From the NCBI GenBank assembly GCA_902798755.1, contig CADBYC010000001.1, positions 1 through 64,000 of the forward strand: DNA of 64,000 nt, given 5' to 3'. This document shows, in pieces, positions 50,352-56,506 of this stretch. The translations under genes and the position numbers were made by a program. The notes under the pieces are model-generated. The model searched no databases. It was not told the DNA's origin and worked only from the letters and a program-made list of their open reading frames with translations. The DNA comes from an uncultured Ruminococcus sp. GTDB lineage: Bacteria; Bacillota; Clostridia; Oscillospirales; Acutalibacteraceae. Numbering within the stretch: position 1 is the first letter of the stretch; each line of letters begins with the position of its first letter.

Positions 50352-51799
50352 TGTTTTTCCTCTCTTTCAAATTGCTCATCGATTATCTTTTTACAACCTT
50401 CTTCGGTATATATGGGATGGGTCCCTTCGATGTACTGTGTTAATTCGTCAGGCGTTTGGAAGCCGTAACGCTCCAGGTTTTCGATCAGAAGTGAAAGATG
50501 CTTAGTCTTCCTGAATTTGACACACTTATATGAGAGGTCATATGAGTAGTATTCAGAGCAGGAGGATAAATGGACGTATGTGCGAAGAAGTGCAAGTAGA
50601 AATTGGACAGGATTCTTCCCGAGATGAAGTGCTTTTTTTCCTTCCGATTCATCAGCGCAAATCACATAACTAACATCATAGAATTCGTTCGTATCTTTAC
50701 GTGCAATCTTATCTCGGCTCAGTCCAAGGTGATTCAATGCGCTTAAAGCTCTTTGCTGATAATAGCCATGATCGTTTTCTATTGACGCGACTATAATTGA
50801 TCTGATAATACATTCAATAGCGACCAGTTGACTGCTGTTGTTCAGCCCCATTGCATGATCATCATGTTCAGCTATATAATTGTCAATATAACTCTCCAAG
50901 CGGTTAATCAAGTTTTTTCTATAATCGGTAATAGCAGCACGTCGAGCTATTTCATCGTTACCTTTATTATTGCTGTTTGAACTCTGGATCTCTTCCTTTG
51001 TTTTCATCACATATACAACCACAGAATCAGAATAATTTGACATCTTAAATCTGATTTCTCTGCCGTGATTATCTTCACAAAAGTCATAGACTTCTTTTGC
51101 TGTAGACATTGTGCATGATTTCAGATAGTCAGAATAGTTAATAAAACTCTGCGTTGAGTCGATAGCATTAAAGCCTTCCAAAACACCAATAATCTTTTGC
51201 TTTTCTTTTATCCACTTTTCATGCTCGATTGCTATATTTGCATAGTAATCAAAATTTGATGTTCCAAGGTGTTTTGCGACCTCTTCTCTCTTCGTCTCGT
51301 CTTTGATCTTGCTGAGCTTCACATAATCATCGAGCGTTGCGCCCTTTTTGAAGGCTTTCTCAACGGTGTCAACGTCATAGTTATTCAAAAACAATCGTGA
51401 TTTGATCTTTTTCTTTGAAAAACCGGTCGTTTCTGCAATATCCGTGATCGAATCGCCGAGATCGATCATCAACTGCAAGCCCTGCGCTTCTTCGATAACA
51501 GTCAGATCGGATCGCTGCATATTTTCTACCAGCATCGTCTCCAGTTGATCATGCTTAGACATATCGGCTATGATACAGGGTAATTCGGATAAGCCGGCAA
51601 GCTTAGCCGCAGCATGACGACGGTGACCGATGATGATCGTATAGGTACCGTCATGGTTATCGACGACAGTCAGATTCTGATAGACGCCGCTGTGCTTGAT
51701 GCTGTTGGCGAGCTCAGTCAGATCTCCGAGCTGTTTACGGGGATTCTGAGGATGCGGGATCAGTTTGTCGATCCTGATATAGATAATGTTATTTTCCAT
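50348..51799 (-). CDS. ParB/Spo0J-like protein
   Basis: 483 residues. ParB N-terminal nuclease-like domain at about 1-100 (LIPHPQNPRKQLGDL; IIGHRRHAAAKLAGL), a helix-turn-helix at about 120-150 (ITDIAETTGFSKKKIKSRL), then a long unrecognised domain. It lacks a ParA neighbour, so chromosomal partition is unlikely; a regulatory or DNA-processing role for the phage is inferred. AT-rich in its second half. Confidence 0.8.
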   Translation of the reverse strand: MENNIIYIRIDKLIPHPQNPRKQLGDLTELANSIKHSGVYQNLTVVDNHDGTYTIIIGHRRHAAAKLAGLSELPCIIADMSKHDQLETMLVENMQRSDLTVIEEAQGLQLMIDLGDSITDIAETTGFSKKKIKSRLFLNNYDVDTVEKAFKKGATLDDYVKLSKIKDETKREEVAKHLGTSNFDYYANIAIEHEKWIKEKQKIIGVLEGFNAIDSTQSFINYSDYLKSCTMSTAKEVYDFCEDNHGREIRFKMSNYSDSVVVYVMKTKEEIQSSNSNNKGNDEIARRAAITDYRKNLINRLESYIDNYIAEHDDHAMGLNNSSQLVAIECIIRSIIVASIENDHGYYQQRALSALNHLGLSRDKIARKDTNEFYDVSYVICADESEGKKALHLGKNPVQFLLALLRTYVHLSSCSEYYSYDLSYKCVKFRKTKHLSLLIENLERYGFQTPDELTQYIEGTHPIYTEEGCKKIIDEQFEREEKQ

Positions 51800-51884
51800 T
51801 GGTTCTCCTTCTTGACAAACCGTCGCGGTCTGTCTATACTAAAAGTAAGATGTTTTCATCTGCCGATTGCGGTGTGCCAGCACC

Positions 51885-52031
51885 TCAGTCGGTTTTTTCT
51901 TTGTCTTCAGGCTCGTCCAGCGAATCGAACAGCACGTCGATCAGGTCGCGCAGGTTGCGCTTGACGAACCACACAAAGCCCGCTACGAGGACTGCTCCCG
52001 CGATCGCGGGCAGTACATACTTGACCCACAT
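51885..52031 (-). CDS. 48-residue single-pass membrane protein
   Basis: MWVKYVLPAIAGAVLVAGF is a membrane helix followed by VWFVKRNLRDLID and an acidic end. AAGGAGCTGATAACG is upstream. It precedes the ParB-like gene. No known function. Confidence 0.6.
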   Translation of the reverse strand: MWVKYVLPAIAGAVLVAGFVWFVKRNLRDLIDVLFDSLDEPEDKEKTD

Positions 52032-52036
52032 CGTTA

Positions 52037-52438
52037 TCAGCTCCTTTCATTCATCATCGATTTAAACGCGTCGCTCTGTACGGATCCGGGGCGGATATTG
52101 CTCCGCGCGGGCCTGTCCGCTTTGAGGTCGATGTTCGTTTCGAGTGTGGACACCCTCTTTTCAAAGGATTCCACGGTACCGAGAGCCCTGCTGATACGGC
52201 GGCTCAGGTGATAGTCCGCCCTCTCCCTGCGGATCTGCGCCCTGATGATCCACACGATGGTGATCAGGAACGCTACAAACAGCAGCAGCGCGGCGGCGTA
52301 CCATCTGAAATACAGCGCCGTATCGCCCGCGAGCGCGGTCAGCAATCCGATCAGCAGCGGCGCAATGCTCTTGAGATAGTTGGGTTCATAGACTTCTTCC
52401 TGCCCGGCGTCAAGCCGGTTTTTGTTTTCGTTCATCAT
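52037..52438 (-). CDS. Membrane protein with coiled-coil tail
   Basis: 133 residues. Two hydrophobic segments (SIAPLLIGLLTALAGDTALYF and AAALLLFVAFLITIVWII) are followed by a helical tail. Start at the first of two ATGs with AAGGAGAATA upstream. Unknown. Confidence 0.6.
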   Translation of the reverse strand: MMNENKNRLDAGQEEVYEPNYLKSIAPLLIGLLTALAGDTALYFRWYAAALLLFVAFLITIVWIIRAQIRRERADYHLSRRISRALGTVESFEKRVSTLETNIDLKADRPARSNIRPGSVQSDAFKSMMNERS

Positions 52439-52649
52439 TATTCTCCTTTTCAAGATATTCGGGGTGCGCCGAATAGAATCGGCTCATGCTCTCCCCCATG
52501 TTGTCGAGCATTTTCTGCTCATACTGTTTCTGTTCTTCTTTGTCGACGAGCAGGGTGACCTTCCCGTCGCTGTCGATCAAAAGATAGGGAATCTGCTTGC
52601 CGCCGTCGTCTATACAGACTCTCGCGGACCATTTGTCCCTCTTGCTCAT
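52410..52649 (-). CDS. Small phage protein, unknown
   Basis: 79 residues (SKRDKWSARVCIDDGGKQIPYLLIDSDGKVTLLV then a helical tail). It overlaps the membrane gene by 29 bases. No family. Confidence 0.5.
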   Translation of the reverse strand: MSKRDKWSARVCIDDGGKQIPYLLIDSDGKVTLLVDKEEQKQYEQKMLDNMGESMSRFYSAHPEYLEKENNDERKQKPA

Positions 52650-52771
52650 CAAAACCACCTCTTTCCATCATATGCTGTCACGGCTTGGTTTCTTTCCTCC
52701 GACGTTAAGTGAACGCGCCGACCGCCTCAGAATTGCAACAATATATCTTTTCGAAAGGAGGTCATGAACGC

Positions 52772-52888
52772 ATGGGTCATGTAAAAGCACGGTTTGGCGA
52801 CCGAGTCGTCAGCTGCCCGCTAACAGCCGACGGCAGCGATCGGCGCGCTCGCTTAACGCCGGAGAATGGTATTGATATTAAGGTTTAA
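52772..52888 (+). CDS. Possible 38-residue protein on the opposite strand
   Basis: MGHVKARFGDRVVSCPLTAD... ending GIDIKV. It has a strong AAAGGAGG ten bases before the ATG, in an otherwise empty 120-base stretch between two leftward genes; its end overlaps the convergent gene by 11 bases. It could be chance; codon use is plausible. Confidence 0.4.
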   Translation: MGHVKARFGDRVVSCPLTADGSDRRARLTPENGIDIKV

Positions 52889-53168
52889 TCGACCCGATCA
52901 GATGGATGAAGCGCTCCAGCATGAAATATACGGCGTCCTTCTCCTCGGGCTTCATGTTGACGATGTTCTTCGCCTTGAGCGATTTCTCGAGGTTCTGAGT
53001 CAGAGCGTCAAGGACGGTGCTGACAGCCTTGTCGTGATCTTCTTTCTTCTCCAGCTCCTTGACCAGCGCGCGGCGCTGACTTTCGAGCGTCTCGACCCTC
53101 TTGGTCAGCTTGTCGTTCTCGTCCAGAGTCTTTTTATAGGCTTCGTATAACTTCTTGTACTTTGTCAT
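52878..53168 (-). CDS. Coiled-coil phage protein
   Basis: 96 residues. A long coiled coil (YKKLYEAYKKTLDENDKLTKR; ALVKELEKKEDHD) then a helical domain. Start MTKYKKLYEAY with GGAGGTGAGAAC. Unknown function. Confidence 0.6.
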   Translation of the reverse strand: MTKYKKLYEAYKKTLDENDKLTKRVETLESQRRALVKELEKKEDHDKAVSTVLDALTQNLEKSLKAKNIVNMKPEEKDAVYFMLERFIHLIGSIKP

Positions 53169-53172
53169 GTTC

Positions 53173-53385
53173 TCACCTCCTGTGTTCGTCCTCGCCCTGA
53201 TCGGCGACCCATTCAAGGTATTTGTCTTCTAAGTTCTCAGCGACAATGAAACGATACAGCGTCTGATACGACGTCCTGACCGCCATGCGCTCCATGTCGG
53301 TATACATGGCGTTGTCCTCCATTCGTAGGCACTGACGGTACTGCTTATGCGTTGCGATGAACAGTCTTTCCATTAAACGATCCAT
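53173..53385 (-). CDS. Small helical phage protein, unknown
   Basis: 70 residues, helical (MDRLMERLFIATHKQYRQCLR; TDMERMAVRTSYQTLYRFI). GGAGATCAGC upstream; starts a few bases after the 51-residue gene. No family. Confidence 0.55.
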   Translation of the reverse strand: MDRLMERLFIATHKQYRQCLRMEDNAMYTDMERMAVRTSYQTLYRFIVAENLEDKYLEWVADQGEDEHRR

Positions 53386-53409
53386 GCTGATCTCCTTTCT
53401 GTGTTTGAA

Positions 53410-53565
53410 TCAAGTGTTGTTATCGATCGGAAGTCCCATCACGTCCTGGGTGACCTTCACGTGGTCATCTTTAACGATGATCTGCGTGTGTGGGTTTCCG
53501 TGTTCTTTCAGCCATGCTATGAGCGGTTTAGCAGCGTCATGCAGGCTATCGTGAAGTGAAGCCAT
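53410..53565 (-). CDS. 51-residue phage protein
   Basis: MASLHDSLHDAAKPLIAWLKEHGNP then VKDDHVKVTQDVMGLPI. GGAGGACTAT upstream. The pattern (helix followed by a short beta hairpin) recurs in early operons of Firmicutes prophages; function unknown. Confidence 0.65.
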   Translation of the reverse strand: MASLHDSLHDAAKPLIAWLKEHGNPHTQIIVKDDHVKVTQDVMGLPIDNNT

Positions 53566-53575
53566 ATAGTCCTCC

Positions 53576-53767
53576 TTATTTTGTTTCGGTTGTGATCTGA
53601 TCGCTCTCGACCTCGATCTCCACTTCGCTCATAGCGAGAGCCAGATGGAGCAGGACGGTGCCCGAAGGCTTGCGGGTCAGCTCGTAGGTCGTGACATACG
53701 GCACCTTAGAGCCGTCAACCTCGATCAGAAACTTGTCCTTACGGTCAATGATTTTGAGTGTTGCCAT
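53576..53767 (-). CDS. Small phage protein, unknown
   Basis: 63 residues, beta-rich (MATLKIIDRKDKFLIEVDGSK; MSEVEIEVESDQITTETK). GGAGAAATATC upstream. No family. Confidence 0.55.
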   Translation of the reverse strand: MATLKIIDRKDKFLIEVDGSKVPYVTTYELTRKPSGTVLLHLALAMSEVEIEVESDQITTETK

Positions 53768-53783
53768 GATATTTCTCCTTAAC

Positions 53784-53812
53784 TTGCGTTTTTATCGAAC
53801 AGATGATAAAAT
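53784..53812 (+). promoter_or_regulatory. Rightward promoter candidate inside the leftward early operon
   Basis: TTGCGT (53784-53789), 17 bases, TAAAAT (53807-53812). It precedes the opposite-strand gene at 53841 with a strong AAAGGAGG. Confidence 0.55.
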
Positions 53813-53840
53813 GAACTCACACAATAAAGGAGGTGAATTC

Positions 53841-54149
53841 ATGTTATTAGACTTTAAATTACCAGGTCAAAAGATCAAAGATATCTGTACCAAACTGGGT
53901 GAACCTTATCAGGTCAGATTGTTTGACGCCAGAAACGTGATCTATAGAGACCTGGGAAATGGTTATGATTTTGAGATAGGCGGACTTGATAACAAAGAAG
54001 CTGATTTTAATGCAACCCTATACATTTGGCACACCAATAGCTATTCACAAAAAATCGTGGAAACAATTGATAACATCAAAAGCTTCGAGAATCTTTCATC
54101 CGTTCTCAGCGAAAAAGCTGATTATTACCTCAACAAGAAGTCTGATTAA
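53841..54149 (+). CDS. Opposite-strand protein in the early region, unknown
   Basis: 102 residues (LLDFKLPGQKIKDICTKLGEP; GNGYDFEIGGLDNKEADFN; helical end), AT-rich, own promoter and ribosome site AAAGGAGGTGAATTC. It points against the surrounding early operon, like a lysogenic gene. Its last 20 bases overlap the end of the convergent small gene. No family recognised; candidate lysogen-expressed accessory (defence or immunity) gene. Confidence 0.65.
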   Translation: MLLDFKLPGQKIKDICTKLGEPYQVRLFDARNVIYRDLGNGYDFEIGGLDNKEADFNATLYIWHTNSYSQKIVETIDNIKSFENLSSVLSEKADYYLNKKSD

Positions 54150-54273
54150 TGCTGATTGTAGATAAAATCAAACATAAGTCATCCGGTGTAAGGCGCTTTT
54201 CTTCAACCAACTGAAGGAGTGCCTTTTCTTTTTCTTTGTCAATCAGTTTAAATCTGCGGTATATATTTTCCAT
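54130..54273 (-). CDS. 47-residue phage protein
   Basis: MENIYRRFKLIDKEKEKALLQ, then VEEKRLTPDDLCLILSTIS. GGAGGAAGT upstream. It lies right after the Cro-like gene and ends convergent with the opposite-strand gene. Unknown. Confidence 0.6.
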   Translation of the reverse strand: MENIYRRFKLIDKEKEKALLQLVEEKRLTPDDLCLILSTISINQTSC

Positions 54274-54300
54274 ACTTCCTCCTTTCTCTGATTACGATTT

Positions 54301-54318
54301 CATCTCATTTTTGAGATG
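54301..54318. promoter_or_regulatory. Operator, copy 1 (18-bp palindrome)
   Basis: CATCTCATTTTTGAGATG, perfect 7-bp arms, located at the end of the Cro-like gene (downstream side). Confidence 0.75.
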
Positions 54319-54319
54319 A

Positions 54320-54526
54320 CTAAGCTAAAAAAATTTCGCTCTTACGAGCACCATCTGTAACGCCAAGTACAGTACAGATATTATTAGCTTCAACGATATC
54401 GAATTTTCCTTCGTTATTTGCTTTACGCCCGAAAGTTGTAGGAGTCATACCGATCTCTCTTGCTAAGCTGTCCTGAGTATATCCGGCTCGTGCCATCTCA
54501 GCTTTTAACTCTCTGGTATTTACCAA
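54320..54526 (-). CDS. Cro-like XRE regulator
   Basis: About 68-71 residues. Helix-turn-helix GYTQDSLAREIGMTPTTFGRK. A TTG at 54526 has GAGGTG six bases upstream; a GTG at 54535 overlaps that ribosome site and is less likely. It is flanked by two identical 18-bp palindromes and driven by a strong promoter at 54567-54595. Probably the lytic repressor of the switch and first gene of the early operon. Confidence 0.78.
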   Translation of the reverse strand: MVNTRELKAEMARAGYTQDSLAREIGMTPTTFGRKANNEGKFDIVEANNICTVLGVTDGARKSEIFLA

Positions 54527-54543
54527 AATGTTCACCTCACTTT

Positions 54544-54561
54544 CATCTCATTTTTGAGATG
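54544..54561. promoter_or_regulatory. Operator, copy 2 (18-bp palindrome)
   Basis: Identical to the copy at 54301-54318 (CATCTCATTTTTGAGATG). It overlaps the start point of the leftward early promoter. TGAGAT half sites also lie at 54604-54609 and 54646-54651, next to or within the two promoters. Confidence 0.78.
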
Positions 54562-54566
54562 TTTTA

Positions 54567-54595
54567 ATTATATATCGCTTTTATTGAAAAGTCAA
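54567..54595 (-). promoter_or_regulatory. Early leftward promoter (Cro operon)
   Basis: TTGACT (54595-54590), 17 bases, TATAAT (54572-54567) on the minus strand, close to consensus. Operator copy 2 starts six bases downstream. Confidence 0.8.
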
Positions 54596-54636
54596 CCCTT
54601 TTTTGAGATAAGTTGCTAATAATTTTTGATTTTCTA

Positions 54637-54665
54637 TTGCATTTTTGAGATTGATATGATAAAAT
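54637..54665 (+). promoter_or_regulatory. Promoter of the candidate toxin RNA
   Basis: TTGCAT (54637-54642), 17 bases, TAAAAT (54660-54665). A TGAGAT operator half-site lies within the spacer, so the phage repressor may also touch this promoter. Confidence 0.65.
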
Positions 54666-54722
54666 AAACCTTGCAAGGAAACGGCGGCGGCTGTTTCGAC
54701 ACCCTTGAGAGGGGGTGATTGC

Positions 54723-54785
54723 TTGGAATACATAATTTGTTTTGCTTTATTAGTAACGATTATCGTTTTGAGCATAAAGAAATAA
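54723..54785 (+). CDS. Candidate type I toxin peptide (20 residues)
   Basis: A TTG-started frame encodes a hydrophobic peptide EYIICFALLVTIIVLSIKK preceded by GGGGG seven bases upstream. The ribosome site pairs with CACCC at 54700-54704 in a small hairpin, which would limit translation. Upstream, a hairpin 54678-54697 (GAAAC... GTTTC) forms the RNA 5-prime end, and the strong hairpin 54781-54818 starts at its stop. Short membrane peptides of this type are known toxins of type I systems; this one is not recognised by name. Confidence 0.6.
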   Translation: MEYIICFALLVTIIVLSIKK

Positions 54786-54818
54786 CCGCCCTGTGACGCA
54801 ACCACAGAGACGGTTATT
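54781..54818. terminator. Bidirectional terminator shared by two convergent RNAs
   Basis: AATAACCGCCCTGTG pairs with CACAGAGACGGTTATT. In the plus direction it ends the toxin RNA; in the minus direction it is followed by TTTCTTT and would end the antisense RNA. Confidence 0.75.
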
Positions 54819-54866
54819 GTAAAATAATTAAACTGTATCGCGAAACAGCCTGTGCTGTTTCCTTGT
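54781..54866 (-). ncRNA. Candidate antisense antitoxin RNA (about 86 nt)
   Basis: The perfect promoter at 54873-54901 would start an RNA near 54866. The RNA would have a 5-prime hairpin (GAAACAGC/GCTGTTTC, 54842-54861), a single-stranded AU-rich middle and the shared terminator hairpin. It is antisense to the 3-prime end of the toxin mRNA. Its 5-prime hairpin is nearly the same as that of the toxin RNA (54675-54699), so the two hairpins could pair as kissing loops. Confidence 0.6.
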
Positions 54867-54872
54867 ACTCTC

Positions 54873-54901
54873 ATTATATTCTATTTGATGACGATTGTCA
54901 A
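54873..54901 (-). promoter_or_regulatory. Perfect-consensus leftward promoter for the antisense RNA
   Basis: TTGACA (54901-54896), 17-base spacer, TATAAT (54878-54873), the best promoter match in the window. No protein frame follows it before the terminator. Confidence 0.8.
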
Positions 54902-54920
54902 TAGACGTGAGGTGAGTTTT

Positions 54921-55304
54921 ATGCCTAACAATGTAAACGATGTCATAAAACGATTGAAAGAATGTATCGAACAATCCGGTTTATCTTATGAACAGCTTGA
55001 AAAAAAGACAGGTATCTCCCGTTCGACTATTCAAAGATACGCTAACGGTATTACATCTAAGATTCCGATAGATGCAATCAAGACTATAGCAGAAGCACTT
55101 GGAGTTAAAGCTGAGTATATTATGGGCTGGGACGATACTCCCCCGACGACGGAGGACACAATCGTCAAGCTGCTCAAGGCTCAGTACAATCTGAACGAGC
55201 AGGACGTCAAGTTTGTGATGGACTATATCAAGCTGGCTCCCGCCGAGCGTGAGGCACTCCGGACAGCGATCGAAGCGATCAAAAAAATAAAGGACGCTGA
55301 TTAG
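54921..55304 (+). CDS. CI-like XRE repressor (lysogeny)
   Basis: 127 residues. Helix-turn-helix at about 20-45 (GLSYEQLEKKTGISRSTIQRY), followed by a short C-terminal helical domain (DTIVKLLKAQYNLNEQDV). No peptidase domain for self-cleavage, so induction would differ from lambda. GAGGTGAGTTTT upstream. It likely binds the 18-bp operators near the Cro-like gene. Confidence 0.85.
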   Translation: MPNNVNDVIKRLKECIEQSGLSYEQLEKKTGISRSTIQRYANGITSKIPIDAIKTIAEALGVKAEYIMGWDDTPPTTEDTIVKLLKAQYNLNEQDVKFVMDYIKLAPAEREALRTAIEAIKKIKDAD

Positions 55305-55435
55305 CGTCCCCATTGACCGTTGAGATGGTGTTGATATATTGCGTCGATCAGATTCAGCATATCCTTTAATACTGTCTCGTCCTCGACCTTATCCACTGTC
55401 GACTTGATTTGTTCGATAATCGTTTCTCTGTCCAT
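55301..55435 (-). CDS. 44-residue protein convergent with the repressor
   Basis: MDRETIIEQIKSTVDKVEDE, then TVLKDMLNLIDAIYQHHLNGQ, helical. A consensus promoter (TTTACA 55498-55493, 17 bases, TATAAT 55475-55470) lies upstream. Its last four bases overlap the end of the repressor gene on the other strand. Function unknown. Confidence 0.6.
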   Translation of the reverse strand: MDRETIIEQIKSTVDKVEDETVLKDMLNLIDAIYQHHLNGQWGR

Positions 55436-55457
55436 TCATATAACTCCCTTCATTCGA

Positions 55458-55498
55458 TTTACAATATTTATTATAGAACATATTTTCGAATTTGTAAA
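55458..55498. promoter_or_regulatory. Overlapping divergent promoters
   Basis: Leftward TTTACA-N17-TATAAT (55498-55470) and rightward TTTACA (55458-55463)-N17-TATTTT (55481-55486) overlap. They serve the 44-residue gene and the zinc-ribbon gene. Confidence 0.65.
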
Positions 55499-55521
55499 GT
55501 AAAAATTTCAGGAGGTCTTTT

Positions 55522-56298
55522 ATGTATTGCACAAACTGTGGTCAGCAACAACCTGACAACGCAAAATTCTGTAACAACTGCGGTAAAGTTCTTCAAGCAC
55601 AACAGCCGCCGGTTCAAAATCAACCTGCTGTTACAGCCACACCGATAACGCCGCCACCGATCAATCAGGTTCCTGTTCAGCCTGCTCCAAAACAGAGAAA
55701 GCATTGGTATGCACGTTGGTGGGTCTGGGTAATCATAGGTGTTGTAGGAACCGTTCTGATCGGAAGCATTGCAGGTAGATCAACACCGAAAAATACAACT
55801 CCAAAATCAAACAATACAGCTGCTCCAGTTGTGAGTACAGTAGAAACGACCGCTCCTGTGCAAAGCCAAGAAGATAAACCTGCCCCCACCGCTGAGCAAA
55901 AGGTAGAAGAACCCTCATCTTATTCGGTAGGCGACAGTTACGAAGTAAAAGGTCTGGTCATGACAGTAGACAGTTGTCAAGAATACGTCAGTGACAATGA
56001 ATTTTTACAGCCTGAAGATGGTAATTATTTTTTAGCTGTCCACATCACATTCCAAAACAACAGCAAAGACGATAAATCAGTCGGTCCGGGCTTTTTTAAG
56101 TGCTATGTAGATGATAAGGCTTATGATAACACATACTTTGCTGGTAACGATTATCTGAGCTATGACGATCTCTCATCCGGAAGATCATCTTCGGGTACCA
56201 TCTACTACGAGCTACCGATTAATGCCGATAGCATAGAGCTTGAATACACACCGAGCTATTGGTCGAACAGCAAACGAGTAATATATAAGCTAAAGTAA
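55522..56298 (+). CDS. Zinc-ribbon, single-pass membrane protein with DUF4352-like outer domain
   Basis: 258 residues. N-terminal zinc ribbon (MYCTNCGQQQPDNAKFCNNC), a proline-rich stretch, one transmembrane helix (WWVWVIIGVVGTVLIGSIAG), a low-complexity linker and a C-terminal Ig-like domain (DSYEVKGLVMTVDSCQEY) of the DUF4352/telokin type. It lies in the lysogenic module next to the repressor, so it may alter the lysogen surface. The role is inferred. Confidence 0.75.
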   Translation: MYCTNCGQQQPDNAKFCNNCGKVLQAQQPPVQNQPAVTATPITPPPINQVPVQPAPKQRKHWYARWWVWVIIGVVGTVLIGSIAGRSTPKNTTPKSNNTAAPVVSTVETTAPVQSQEDKPAPTAEQKVEEPSSYSVGDSYEVKGLVMTVDSCQEYVSDNEFLQPEDGNYFLAVHITFQNNSKDDKSVGPGFFKCYVDDKAYDNTYFAGNDYLSYDDLSSGRSSSGTIYYELPINADSIELEYTPSYWSNSKRVIYKLK

Positions 56299-56346
56299 CT
56301 ATACTTTCATCTTTTACCCGCAATAATGTAAACTATACTTTCAAAC

Positions 56347-56389
56347 AAAAAAACCGCCCTACCCTGTTCCAGCAGGATAGGACGGCTCG
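56347..56389 (+). terminator. Terminator before the integrase region
   Basis: A stem of CCGCCCTACCCTG with CAGGATAGGACGG follows an A-rich run after the zinc-ribbon gene. Confidence 0.65.
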
Positions 56390-56394
56390 CATAA

Positions 56395-56455
56395 CACAAG
56401 GGTGCTATACGAATATGGTCGCCAAACCATATCAATATTCTAACATACCCTTGTG
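56395..56455. promoter_or_regulatory. Nested inverted repeats upstream of the integrase
   Basis: Outer arms CACAAGGGT (56395-56403) and ACCCTTGTG (56447-56455); inner arms ATATGGT (56413-56419) and ACCATAT (56426-56432). Candidate site for regulator or directionality factor control of the integrase. Confidence 0.6.
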
Positions 56456-56506
56456 AATTTTGCAATAGAAATTACAAGGGGATTTTTATACCCTTTTTGA
56501 GGTGTA

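Noticed and set aside
50348..51799. ParB-like gene as evidence for a phage-plasmid
   Set aside because: No ParA and no parS-like repeat were seen, while the integrase and both att sites are intact; ParB-like proteins are common in integrated phages.
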